The position numbers were made by a program, and so were the translations under genes. From positions 620,001 to 684,000 of the forward strand of contig NZ_JABEKS010000001.1 in NCBI RefSeq assembly GCF_012985205.1: 64,000 bases of DNA, written 5' to 3'. The notes beneath the pieces are model-generated. The model did no database searches. It was given only the letters and a program-made list of their open reading frames with translations, and was not told the DNA's origin. Below are positions 53,985 through 61,937 of the stretch, in pieces (the first letter of the stretch is position 1; the number at the start of each line of letters is the position of its first letter). This DNA is from Planctomonas sp. JC2975. GTDB taxonomy: Bacteria; Actinomycetota; Actinomycetes; Actinomycetales; Microbacteriaceae.

Positions 53985-54752
53985 TCAGATCGTGGGACGC
54001 ATGCCGCCATCGATGACGAACTCCGACCCGGTCACGTTCGAAAAGCGGGGACTCGCCAAAACCAACACCACGTCAGCGACCTCGTCCGGCCGGCTGAAAC
54101 GTCCCGTTGGGATCGCCTTCTCCGTCTCCTGCCGCACCGCCTGGGCGGTGACCCCACTCGCCGCCGAAACCTGCTTCGCGAACCCCAACCACAAGTCGGT
54201 GGCGACCGGCCCTGGGCTGACCGCGTTCACTCGCACGCCGCGACCGGCAAGTTCCTTCGACAGCGACTTCGTAAAGCTGAGCACCCCGGCCTTCGCGGTG
54301 CTGTAGTCCATGACCATCGGATCCGGCAACAAAGCGTTCTCCGACGCGATGTTCACGATCGCGGACCCCTCGACCAGTCTGTGCTGCAAGCGGTGCGTGA
54401 CCCGCACCGTCGTCATCAGGTTCAGCGTCCACGATCTCGCCCAGTCATCCGCACTGATACTGCTGAACCCGCCCGGCCGTGCCGGCGCCGAGCCCACGTT
54501 ATTCACTAACACATCCAGATCGCCGGTCACGAACGAATCCAGGCCAGCCACCCCTTCCTCGTCGGTCAGGTCCGCGCTGAAGTAGTGGAACGAGGGCGCC
54601 TCGGCCGATAGGCGCTCTACCTGCGGGGTGGTTCCCCGTGCCACCCCGAACACTTCAGCGCCCTCGTCCACCAACGCCCTGGCCACCGCGAACCCGATGC
54701 CCTGGCTCGCCCCCGTCACCAGCACCGTCCGTCCACTCAAATCCAGATCCAT
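53985..54752 (-). CDS. Short-chain dehydrogenase/reductase
   Basis: 255 residues, classical SDR. Cofactor motif TGASQGIG, NNVG structural motif, catalytic Ser in VNIASENA and YxxxK in MDYSTAKAG. The C-terminal FVIDGGMRPTI is typical. The ATG at 54750-54752 (MDLDLSGRTVLVTG) was chosen by homology over an upstream TTG. It is the first gene of the island's minus-strand block; 159 bases separate it from the oxidoreductase, so a second promoter may exist there. Confidence 0.88.
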   Translation of the reverse strand: MDLDLSGRTVLVTGASQGIGFAVARALVDEGAEVFGVARGTTPQVERLSAEAPSFHYFSADLTDEEGVAGLDSFVTGDLDVLVNNVGSAPARPGGFSSISADDWARSWTLNLMTTVRVTHRLQHRLVEGSAIVNIASENALLPDPMVMDYSTAKAGVLSFTKSLSKELAGRGVRVNAVSPGPVATDLWLGFAKQVSAASGVTAQAVRQETEKAIPTGRFSRPDEVADVVLVLASPRFSNVTGSEFVIDGGMRPTI

Positions 54753-55197
54753 GCTCCGACCGTACGAAGCACTCAAGGCACGCCGCTTCAGTCAAACGAC
54801 TGCGCATTGTCGCCACCGCCAGCGCCATGTTTCACAAGGGGGTCCCCCACCGCGCACGCCCGCCCGAGTGATGAGCGGGTGACAGTCGTTGAGCGAAATG
54901 CCCGTTTACCCCGCGCGATGGGGTGCCCGGAGAAGGTAAGTCAACTGCAACGCGTCTGTCGTGGCTGCGAGAAGCCCGGGCGATCGGTCGACGGAAGCGT
55001 TTCTCGAAACAAGGACCAACGAAGGAACGAATGAAGGAGACAAAGAGGAGAGAAGGCTGAAGGGCAAGAGAAGAACAGATGACACAAGGATCCAAAGAGA
55101 TCGACGAAAGAGGCAATAGCTAATGCACGCAGGCACTTTCAGTGGGTCCCTGTCATTGCCCCGGCAATGACAGGGGTTGCGCGTAAAACCTCCTTGC
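54753..55197. other. Intergenic region between SDR and HTH gene with a purine-rich tract
   Basis: 445 bases without a confirmed gene. Positions 55021-55080 are 52 of 60 purines on the plus strand, unlike anything else in the window. The tract contains two tiny frames: 55031-55060 (MKETKRREG, with AGG AGA codons and an AAGGA site) and 55079-55123 (MTQGSKEIDERGNS). A 28-bp inverted repeat follows at 55148. A leader or control region for the HTH/integrase genes is the likely role. Confidence 0.5.
55148..55175. promoter_or_regulatory. 28-bp inverted repeat upstream of the HTH gene
   Basis: CCCTGTCATTGCC and its exact complement are separated by only two bases. It ends 22 bases before the ATG at 55198 and so is placed as an operator; it could also fold as a hairpin in the leader RNA. 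Confidence 0.6.
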
Positions 55198-55581
55198 ATG
55201 GGAAATCGGGGGATCTCAGACAGGACGAAACGTCGCTCTAGCTCGTACGAACGGCAGCGGCAACAGCACGACGCAGCAGCGGTCCGGCACATTGCTGAGC
55301 AGGAGCGTGTGGCCGCACAGCGGCACGCCGCCGACGCGTTGACCGTGTTGGAGGGCAGATGGGGCACGCGCGCCGACGCCCTCGACCGACTCGGTCACCT
55401 CGGCCGCGCCATCGGCCGACTCCAACGTGAGCAGGACATCCTCCGTGGCGAGCGTGACGAGTTGATCGCACACCTGCGGCAGGTCGGCGAAAGCTGGAAC
55501 TCCCTTGCCTCGCGGAGCGGGCTGAGCCGGCAAGCCCTCAGCCAACGCGTCGATCCCGATGTGAAGCCGAGCAGCCGATGA
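55198..55581 (+). CDS. Small coiled-coil protein with C-terminal HTH-like segment
   Basis: 127 residues. After a basic N-terminus, residues 20-100 are helical and heptad-rich (HIAEQERVAAQRHAADAL; IGRLQREQDILRGERDELIA), then SWNSLASRSGLSRQALSQRV reads as a helix-turn-helix. Placed 141 bases upstream of the integrase on the same strand, it may be a directionality factor or regulator of excision. The ATG at 55198 has no ribosome site; the bases before it (ACCTCCTT) even match the anti-SD, so the start is uncertain. Confidence 0.6.
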   Translation: MGNRGISDRTKRRSSSYERQRQQHDAAAVRHIAEQERVAAQRHAADALTVLEGRWGTRADALDRLGHLGRAIGRLQREQDILRGERDELIAHLRQVGESWNSLASRSGLSRQALSQRVDPDVKPSSR

Positions 55582-55722
55582 GTAGTGGATTCGCTGCCCG
55601 ATGCCGACCGGGTGCGTCTACAGCTGACGGCGATGCATGCTGGTGTCGAATCGGATTCATGCACAGAGCCGCCGTGGCGCTCGAATGTGGTCACGACGCG
55701 CACGCACGAACGGGAGGCAGCT

Positions 55723-56883
55723 GTGGCTCGGCCTAGGACCCCCGTCGGCGCTCATGGTGCCATCAACCTCAAACAGGTCGAGGGCGGTAAATGGCGCGCT
55801 CGCACTCTGTTCCGGTTCGAGGACGGGAATCGACGGCAGGTGGAGCGCTTCGCGGTGAGCCGGGCGAAAGCGGAGAACGCCCTCAAACAAGCGCTCACCG
55901 TCATCAGCGCGCCGGCAACCTCCGGGAGCATTACGCGCACGACTACCGTCGCGACCCTGGCGGATGCGTATCTCGCGCAAAAGCGATCCTTGAATCGAGC
56001 ACCCCGCACGCTGCAGACCTACGAGTACAACATCGCGCAGCACGTGAAGCCAGGCATAGGCCATCTGACCATCGGTGAAGCCTCCACCAAACGCATCCAG
56101 GCGTTCATCGACGCCGTCGCGCGCGGCCACGGCTCGGGCTCCGCGAAGGGCTGCCGCAGTGTGCTCTCCGGCATGTTCGCGCTGGCGATTCGCAACGACG
56201 CCATCAGGATCAACCCCGTGAGCGGCGTCGCCGGGATCGAGAAGACACGGTCGCGCACCAGCACAGCACTCCCCCTCGATGAGCTGCCCACGTTCCTCGA
56301 GCGGATCCAGAACGATGAGCAATTGCGGCGACTGGATGTCGCCGATCTGGTGGGGTTCATGGCGGGAACCGGATGCCGAATCGGGGAGGCCCTCGCCCTA
56401 CGTGCCAGAGACGTCGACCTCGCGCGGAAGACCGTCACATTGGGTCCGTCCGTCACAAGGATCCCCGGCGCCGGCCTCACGATTCACGAAGCAGGAAAGA
56501 CCGAGACGTCCAACCGCACCATCGTCGTCCCAGACGCCACTGTCGCCCTTCTAGCGCCACGACTCGCTCTGACCAACTCGGAGGACGAGGTCGTCTTCCA
56601 GAGCCTTCTGGGCAAGCTGCGCGACCCGGCAAATACCGAGGCCGCCTGGCGCAGCAACCGCGGTCGGCTCGGCTATCCGGACTTCAAACTGCACGGACTC
56701 CGCAAGACAGTCGCGACCGCGCTCGACGCTGCCGGCCTCTCGGCCCGAGACATCGCCGAATACCTCGGTCACAAGCGTCCGTCGATGACGCAGGACGTCT
56801 ACATGTCCCGCACCACGCAGTCCGCGAAAGCCGCAGCAGCACTCGATTCAAAGTTCGGGGTAAGTTCGGGGTCGGCGACCTAA
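55723..56883 (+). CDS. int: Tyrosine site-specific recombinase (phage-type integrase)
   Basis: 386 residues. An N-terminal arm-binding-like domain (residues 10-60) precedes the SAM-like core-binding domain (70-165) and the catalytic domain. Catalytic residues are visible: Arg219 in TGCRIGEAL, His324 and Arg327 in LHGLRK, His350 in YLGHKRPS and the nucleophile Tyr360 in DVYMSR. Start is GTG 55723, five bases after GGGAGG. The last codons are made of the 20-bp repeat shared with the left end. It lies 26 bases from tRNA-Arg, its target. Confidence 0.95.
   Translation: MARPRTPVGAHGAINLKQVEGGKWRARTLFRFEDGNRRQVERFAVSRAKAENALKQALTVISAPATSGSITRTTTVATLADAYLAQKRSLNRAPRTLQTYEYNIAQHVKPGIGHLTIGEASTKRIQAFIDAVARGHGSGSAKGCRSVLSGMFALAIRNDAIRINPVSGVAGIEKTRSRTSTALPLDELPTFLERIQNDEQLRRLDVADLVGFMAGTGCRIGEALALRARDVDLARKTVTLGPSVTRIPGAGLTIHEAGKTETSNRTIVVPDATVALLAPRLALTNSEDEVVFQSLLGKLRDPANTEAAWRSNRGRLGYPDFKLHGLRKTVATALDAAGLSARDIAEYLGHKRPSMTQDVYMSRTTQSAKAAAALDSKFGVSSGSAT
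56853..56872 (+). repeat. Right 20-bp tandem repeat (candidate integrase arm site)
   Basis: GTTCGGGGT-AA-GTTCGGGGT, identical and co-oriented with 42207-42226. It overlaps the last integrase codons and ends 37 bases before the right att core. Confidence 0.75.
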
Positions 56884-56903
56884 AACGCCCGAGATCCTTG
56901 AGT

Positions 56904-56979
56904 TGGTGCCCCCGGCAGGAATCGAACCTGCGACCAAGAGATTAGAAGGCTCCTGCTCTATCCGCTGAGCTACGGGGGC
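56904..56979 (-). tRNA. tRNA-Arg (anticodon TCT), island integration site
   Basis: On the minus strand the acceptor GCCCCCG pairs with CGGGGGC, the anticodon loop is CTTCTAA (TCT), the T-arm is AGGTTCGATTCCT and CCA is encoded. Its 3' part (56910-56948) is the right attachment repeat, so integration restored the gene. It reads the rare AGA codon. Confidence 0.94.
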
Positions 56980-57103
56980 GTGCGCAGTCTCTGAGAGACG
57001 CGCCGGGCGGGTTCCAGGCTACCGTAGGGCGGCGCTCGACCCGGCGTCATGCGGGTTCGGAGGCCGGTGGCATCCGTGGCGTCGGAGAGCGGCCCTTGCG
57101 AAC

Positions 57104-57718
57104 TCAGCGTGTCGCCGAGGCGTCGATCTGCACCGGATATCCCGCCCGCAGCACCGCGAGCGTCGCGGGCGGTGTGATGGCCGCTGCGGTTCCACGACTC
57201 GGTCGACGTGACCTGCCGGCGTAACCGGTCGGGGTCCATTCGACGAGCGCGTCGCCGAGCACAAGGCGCGGTGCCCCGTCATCGAGAACGAACGCGCCAT
57301 CGGGAACATCCGTCCACGACACCGCGTGCACGCGCCGTCGATGCGACCGCGGTTGCAGCCGTTCGGCGTGCAGACGGTCGTTGACGCCCGCCGCGGTCGG
57401 CCGCTGGCCGCCCAGCGAATCGTGCCAGGCATCCACGTAGTCGACGTATGCGCCGTGCCGGCACTCCGCGCATGGTCTGTGACCGGCCGCGAACGCGACC
57501 GCCTCATCGTGGAAGAAGAGGAACGTGTAGTGGTGAGGCTTCCATTGCTCCTGCCAACGCCTGCGGAACTCGAGGGCGCACACGATCCACAGCTTGCCCG
57601 AATGGAAGCGCACGATCTCGTGCCCCTCGTGGATCCGACCCTTGTTGCCTGTCCAGGCACCGCGCAACGGGCTGGCGATGATGTCGCCCATCGGAGTCAC
57701 TCGGTTGCGTTCAGGCAC
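57104..57718 (-). CDS. Conserved hypothetical protein with PCxxCR motif
   Basis: 204 residues, soluble. The strongest landmark is AAGHRPCAECRHGAYVDY near residue 77, a CxxC that may hold zinc, reminiscent of Ada-type PCxxCR. Other features: GAWTGNKGRIHEG at the start, HHYTFLFFHDEAVAFA before the motif and GAFVLDDGAPRLVLGDALVEW later. Similar proteins occur in other actinobacteria with no known role. The GTG at 57716-57718 has a strong AGGAGG site; an ATG at 57691 is the alternative. Confidence 0.7.
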   Translation of the reverse strand: MPERNRVTPMGDIIASPLRGAWTGNKGRIHEGHEIVRFHSGKLWIVCALEFRRRWQEQWKPHHYTFLFFHDEAVAFAAGHRPCAECRHGAYVDYVDAWHDSLGGQRPTAAGVNDRLHAERLQPRSHRRRVHAVSWTDVPDGAFVLDDGAPRLVLGDALVEWTPTGYAGRSRRPSRGTAAAITPPATLAVLRAGYPVQIDASATR

Positions 57719-57798
57719 GTCTCCTCCTCGATCGCGCGTGCGGTGAAGCAGTCATCCGGATGTCGCACACCGCGTCATCCGCGCAACTGCAGCACCGC

Positions 57799-58059
57799 TC
57801 AGATCGCCTTCGCCGCAGCGACGAGCACCTGTGCGAGCGTGGGCACGCCGACCGCGCGGAACACCTCATCGCCCTTGGAATCCAGCACGACGACCGTCGG
57901 CGTCGCGTGGATCCCCGCGGCCCGTGCACGCTCCTCGAAACGCACGACATCGAACTCCGTGACCGTGGCATCCGGAACGAGCCGTTCCGCCTCGGCGAGC
58001 ACGCCTCGCGTCTGCAAGCACGGTTCGCAGAATGCGGACGTGAACAGCTGCAACTCCAC
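57799..58059 (-). CDS. Small thioredoxin-family protein
   Basis: 86 residues, a minimal thioredoxin fold. The active-site pair is FCEPC near residue 11-14 and the cis-Pro loop is HATPTVVV. Closest in pattern to the short thioredoxin or glutaredoxin-like proteins that reduce disulphides in the cytosol. The GTG at 58057-58059 has TAGACT six bases before it, so the mRNA is probably leaderless. Divergent from orn. Confidence 0.85.
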   Translation of the reverse strand: MELQLFTSAFCEPCLQTRGVLAEAERLVPDATVTEFDVVRFEERARAAGIHATPTVVVLDSKGDEVFRAVGVPTLAQVLVAAAKAI

Positions 58060-58065
58060 AGTCGG

Positions 58066-58071
58066 AGTCTA
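58066..58071 (-). promoter_or_regulatory. -10 box for leaderless thioredoxin-family mRNA
   Basis: TAGACT on the minus strand, six bases before the GTG at 58059. The same hexamer is used for orn on the other side. Confidence 0.45.
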
Positions 58072-58171
58072 GGGGCGTGTCCGACGATTAGGGCTGGCCG
58101 TCGTGCGCTCGGCCGGACGGCGAGCGGCCGATGCCCCAGTCCATCGCATCGGCACCGTCGGGGGCCGTCGA

Positions 58172-58177
58172 TAGACT
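58172..58177 (+). promoter_or_regulatory. -10 box for leaderless orn mRNA
   Basis: TAGACT, seven bases before the ATG at 58185. Confidence 0.5.
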
Positions 58178-58184
58178 TCAGCCC

Positions 58185-58826
58185 ATGCCAGCTGCGAACG
58201 ACGCCCTCGTGTGGATCGACTGCGAGATGACCGGACTCGACCTGGAGGTCGACGAACTGGTCGAGATCGCCGTGGTGGTCACCGACTTCGAACTCGTGCC
58301 ACTCGATCCGGGCATCGACATCATCATCAAGCCCGACCAGAGCGCCCTGGACAACATGGGCGACTTCGTGCGCCAGATGCACACTACGAGCGGACTGATC
58401 GAGGAGATCCCGAACGGCAAGAGCCTCGCCGAGGCGGAGTACGAGGTGATGGAGTACATCCTCCAGTTCGTACCGAACGAGCAGAAAGCCCCGCTGGCAG
58501 GCAACACCATCGGCACGGACCGCATGTTCCTCGCCAAGTACATGCCCCGGCTGGACGGCCACCTCCACTACCGCAACGTCGACGTGTCGTCGATCAAGGA
58601 ACTGGCCCGCCGCTGGTTCCCGCGCGTGTACTTCAACGCGCCGGAGAAGAACGGCGGACACCGCGCACTGGCGGACATCCGCGAATCCATCCGCGAGCTC
58701 GACTACTACCGTCGCGCGGTCTTCACGTCGGCGCCCGGACCGACTTCGGACGACTGCCAGAAGATCGCCGCCGAGGTCGTCGAGCTGTGGGATCCGCGCA
58801 TGTCGATTGAAGCCTCCAGCATGTAA
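58185..58826 (+). CDS. orn: Oligoribonuclease
   Basis: 3'-5' exonuclease of the DEDDh family that degrades two- to five-residue RNAs, including pGpG from c-di-GMP turnover. 213 residues. ExoI contains [10 protein letters not shown] (Asp, Glu), Exo[17 protein letters not shown] (Asp) and Exo[13 protein letters not shown] (His, Asp). The C-terminus is about 20 residues longer than E. coli Orn. The ATG at 58185 ([15 protein letters not shown]) has a leaderless promoter. tRNA-His follows 34 bases later. Confidence 0.96.
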   Translation: MPAANDALVWIDCEMTGLDLEVDELVEIAVVVTDFELVPLDPGIDIIIKPDQSALDNMGDFVRQMHTTSGLIEEIPNGKSLAEAEYEVMEYILQFVPNEQKAPLAGNTIGTDRMFLAKYMPRLDGHLHYRNVDVSSIKELARRWFPRVYFNAPEKNGGHRALADIRESIRELDYYRRAVFTSAPGPTSDDCQKIAAEVVELWDPRMSIEASSM

Positions 58827-58860
58827 TAGAATCGTCTGGTTGCCCGGCGACGGGCGGCAT

Positions 58861-58937
58861 GGTGGGTATAGCTCAGCTGGTAGAGCGCCTGGTTGTGGTC
58901 CAGGAGGTCGCGGGTTCAAGCCCCGTTACTCACCCCA
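58861..58937 (+). tRNA. tRNA-His (anticodon GTG)
   Basis: The extra 5' G at 58861 pairs with C73, a His hallmark. Acceptor GTGGGTA pairs with TACTCAC, the stem CCTGG/CCAGG holds the loop TTGTGGT with anticodon GTG. CCA is encoded at 58935-58937. Confidence 0.95.
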
Positions 58938-59007
58938 AGGAAAGCCTCGGCGGCCGAGCTTGCTCGACTGCCGAGGCCGACGCAGAGGCCCAGGCGCGTT
59001 GCGCCGA

Positions 59008-59493
59008 TCACCTCACCAAGAGCACCTTCTTCAGGTGCACGATCGCTCCCCCGGGAACCGTCTGTTCGCGTACTCGGACATAGCCGAGCCTCTCGTACAG
59101 AGCGATATTCGAGGTCATCTTCACGTTCGTGAAGAGGCGGATGCTGTCGCACGCCGAGTCGCCGGCGAGCTCCTCCGCGTGCGCCAGCAGCCGCCGCCCT
59201 AGTCCCTCGCCCTGGCGCCGGGGCGCCACGGCGACGTTGACCACGACGAGCCCTTCCTCGTCGACGTCCGTCTCGATCAGGCCGACGAGTTCGCCCTCGT
59301 CCCGGAGAAGGTCGATTCGGTGCTCGAGGACCGCACGCGAGTAGTCGACGTTCATGGGCAGCGGTTGATATCCCAGCTCCGGCACCCACTTCGCGTACGC
59401 CTCGTTCACGAACTCGGTGATCGCCTCGGCGTCACCGACGTCCCCTCGGTGCAGGGTGAAGCTGCTTCCGGCGTCCGTCGATCGATCGGTCAT
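59008..59493 (-). CDS. GNAT family N-acetyltransferase
   Basis: 161 residues. Acetyl-CoA motif APRRQGEGLGRRLLAHAEE and C-terminal KMTSNIALYERLGYVRVRE. The N-terminus (GDVGDAEAITEFVNEAYAKW) is the common start of this GNAT group. The ATG at 59491-59493 was chosen over an upstream codon. Substrate unknown. Confidence 0.88.
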   Translation of the reverse strand: MTDRSTDAGSSFTLHRGDVGDAEAITEFVNEAYAKWVPELGYQPLPMNVDYSRAVLEHRIDLLRDEGELVGLIETDVDEEGLVVVNVAVAPRRQGEGLGRRLLAHAEELAGDSACDSIRLFTNVKMTSNIALYERLGYVRVREQTVPGGAIVHLKKVLLVR

Positions 59494-59756
59494 CGTCCCA
59501 CCGTTCCATGGCCCAGGCGATCCTGTCGAGCCTCCGTCGCTTCCGTCGGATTTCGGCAAGCGGGAGCGGATGTCGCTGCCTCGTTCGCATCGATTGCGCC
59601 CGTTTTCGCAAGAACTCGACAGATCACAGACATTTCATAAGTACCTCTTGTGTCGGTGGTGCGAGCGGACGTACTGTCGCCTCGCTCACGGCGGGTGCGA
59701 AGGGTTGCGCCGTCCAGGTCGCCGGATGCAGCACACCTGACGAGAGGAAGTCGACG

Positions 59757-61841
59757 ATGACCCCCACCCCGCACCGACGCGCTTCGGCGCGCGCCGTTCG
59801 GCCCGCCGCCGCGCCGCACAGGAGGGGACGTCTCCGCCTTGCGGTAACGCTCACCGCGACCGTGACCCTTGCGGCGGGCCTCGTGACGGGACTCGGAGCA
59901 CCCGCGTTCGCAGCACACGGTGCCGCATCCCCTGTGCCGACACGTGCCGGGCTCGATCCCAGCCTGGTCACCGGCCGGGGTGCCACCGTCGGCTTCGTCG
60001 AGCAGGAGGCCGAGAAGGCCGTGACGAACGGTACGGTGATCGGTCCGTCCACGGCCGCGTACACACTGCCGGCCGAGGCATCCGGACGCTCCGCCGTCTC
60101 GTTGAAGCCCGGGCAGTACGTGCAGTTCACGCTGCCTGCGGCAACCGACGCGATCACCGTGCGATACAGCATCCCCGATGCACCGAACGGGGGCGGTATC
60201 ACTGCACCGCTCGAGGTGACCGGCAACGGCTACGAGAGGACCATGACGCTCACATCGCAGTACTCGTGGCTCTACAACGCGTACCCGTTTTCGAACGATC
60301 CGACGCTGACCACCTCGATCGAGCCGGATTGGTGGACCGTGGAGTGCGGCTGCGCCCCCGGTTCGACGACCACGTTCCCCGCACCGTTCCGCCCGAACCA
60401 CTTCTACGACGAACAGCGGATGCTGCTCGGACGCACATTGCCCGCCGGGAGCATCCTGCGCCTCACCGCTCCCACCGCGTCGAACGCCTCGGCGACCGTG
60501 ATCGATCTGCTGGACACGCAGCGCGTCGGACCGGCCAGGGCGCCGCACGGCAGGATGGTCGATGTGCTGGCCTTCGGCGCTGATCCGTCGGGACGGCACG
60601 ACTCTGCCGACGCGTTCGACAGAGCGATCGCCGCCGCCACGAAGGCTCACCTGCCGGTCTATGTGCCGCGCGGCACCTTCCAGGTGAACCGCCACATCGT
60701 GGTCGACAACGTCACGATCGAGGGCGCGGGCAGCTGGTACACGATCATCAAGGGCCATCAGGTGAGCCTCGCGACACCCGCTCCTGACGGATCCGTACAT
60801 ACGGGCGTCGGCTTCTACGGCAAGGATGCCTCCGCGGGCGGCAGCCGCAATGTCCACCTTTCCGGCTTCGCGATCGAGGGGGATGTCCGCGAGCGCATCG
60901 ACACCGACCAGGTGAACGGCATCGGCGGGGCGTTCGACGACTCCACGTTCGACGGCCTGTACATCCAGCACACCAAGGTGGGCATCTGGCTCGACGGGCC
61001 GATGAACGACGTATCGATCACGAACTCGCAGATCGTGGACCAGATCGCGGACGGCATCAACTTCCACGGTGGCGTCACCGACTCGGTCGTGCGGAACAAC
61101 TTCATCCGCAACACCGGCGACGACGCGCTGGCGATGTGGTCCGAGAAGGTCGAGGACGCGCACGATGTTTTCGACCACAACACCGTGCAGACGCCTGTGC
61201 TCGCCAACGGCATCGCGCTCTACGGCGGTTCGGATGACACCGTCGCGAACAACCTGATCGCGGATCCGATCCGAGAGGGCAGCGGTATCCAGGTGGGATC
61301 ACGGTTCGGTGCCGAGCCGTTCACCGGCACGATCACGATCGCCGACAACACGACAGTGCGGGCCGGCACGTTCGAGCTGAACTGGAACATCGGCCTCGGC
61401 GCCATCTGGTTCTACGCTCTGGAGCGGAACATCGACGCGGACATCGAGGTGACGGGCGACTCGTTCCTCGACAACACCTACAACGCGATCATGCTGGTCA
61501 CCGACTTCCCGGTGAAGGACCAGTTCTCGATCACGAACGTGCACTTCTCGAACATCAAGGTGGACGGCACAGGTACGTCCGTGCTGAGCGCCCGCACCGC
61601 GGGTTCCGCATCGTTCCAGAACGTCCAGGCCCGCAACGTGGGCGCCGTCGGCATCAACAACTGCGGGGCGTTCGACTTCACTCCGTCGGGCAGTGAGTTC
61701 GCAGTCCAGGACCTGGGCGGCAACACCTCGAGCGGCACCAACACCACCGGCCCGTGGATGGCGCCGTGGGAGCTGCCGAACACGATCACCTGCGACGACC
61801 GTCCGGCGGTGGTTCCGCCGCCTGCACCGTCGGTTTGGTGA
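59757..61841 (+). CDS. Secreted alpha-1,3-glucanase-like glycoside hydrolase (GH87 type, beta-helix)
   Basis: 694 residues. A long signal peptide ends at about residue 52 (GLGAPAFA). Residues 80-230 form a carbohydrate-binding-like N-terminal domain. The catalytic beta-helix follows MVDVLAFGADPSG near 265. Landmarks are HTKVGIWLDGPM, IADGINFHGG, NTGDDALAMWSE and GIALYGG, with Asp residues in DG and GDD as likely acid/base. These match mycodextranase/alpha-1,3-glucanase proteins. It would attack fungal or oral-type alpha-1,3-glucan outside the cell. The ATG follows GAGAGGAAG. Confidence 0.82.
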   Translation: MTPTPHRRASARAVRPAAAPHRRGRLRLAVTLTATVTLAAGLVTGLGAPAFAAHGAASPVPTRAGLDPSLVTGRGATVGFVEQEAEKAVTNGTVIGPSTAAYTLPAEASGRSAVSLKPGQYVQFTLPAATDAITVRYSIPDAPNGGGITAPLEVTGNGYERTMTLTSQYSWLYNAYPFSNDPTLTTSIEPDWWTVECGCAPGSTTTFPAPFRPNHFYDEQRMLLGRTLPAGSILRLTAPTASNASATVIDLLDTQRVGPARAPHGRMVDVLAFGADPSGRHDSADAFDRAIAAATKAHLPVYVPRGTFQVNRHIVVDNVTIEGAGSWYTIIKGHQVSLATPAPDGSVHTGVGFYGKDASAGGSRNVHLSGFAIEGDVRERIDTDQVNGIGGAFDDSTFDGLYIQHTKVGIWLDGPMNDVSITNSQIVDQIADGINFHGGVTDSVVRNNFIRNTGDDALAMWSEKVEDAHDVFDHNTVQTPVLANGIALYGGSDDTVANNLIADPIREGSGIQVGSRFGAEPFTGTITIADNTTVRAGTFELNWNIGLGAIWFYALERNIDADIEVTGDSFLDNTYNAIMLVTDFPVKDQFSITNVHFSNIKVDGTGTSVLSARTAGSASFQNVQARNVGAVGINNCGAFDFTPSGSEFAVQDLGGNTSSGTNTTGPWMAPWELPNTITCDDRPAVVPPPAPSVW

Positions 61842-61857
61842 CGCTCTGACCGAAGGT

Positions 61858-61899
61858 CACCGGTGGGCCGGTCGCGCACTCGCGGCCGGCCCACCGGTG
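61858..61899. terminator. Bidirectional terminator between convergent glucanase and kinase genes
   Basis: Perfect 14-bp arms CACCGGTGGGCCGG/CCGGCCCACCGGTG with an inner CGCG/CGCG stem, 17 bases past the glucanase stop. Confidence 0.85.
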
Positions 61900-61937
61900 C
61901 AGTGCAACGGAGCCGTCGACCGACCTTCTCAGCCTGG

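Larger units (their letters stand above)
42067..56948. mobile_element. Genomic island integrated in tRNA-Arg(TCT)
   Basis: Bounded by 39-bp direct repeats of the tRNA 3' end (42067-42105 and 56910-56948), with a tyrosine integrase 26 bases from the right tRNA and shared 20-bp repeats near both ends. The content differs from the flanks: a regulator/nucleotidyltransferase pair, an exporter, small repeats, and a LAL/hydrolase operon. No relaxase, ATPase, replication or virion gene is present. Either it is mobilised with help or it is a fixed relic. Confidence 0.9.

Noticed and set aside
54832-55116. 94-codon minus-strand frame opposite the purine-rich tract
   Set aside because: It exists because the tract lacks pyrimidines; no ribosome site or protein features.
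42067-56948. Integrative conjugative element or prophage
   Set aside because: No relaxase, type IV secretion, FtsK-like, capsid, portal, terminase or tail genes are found.
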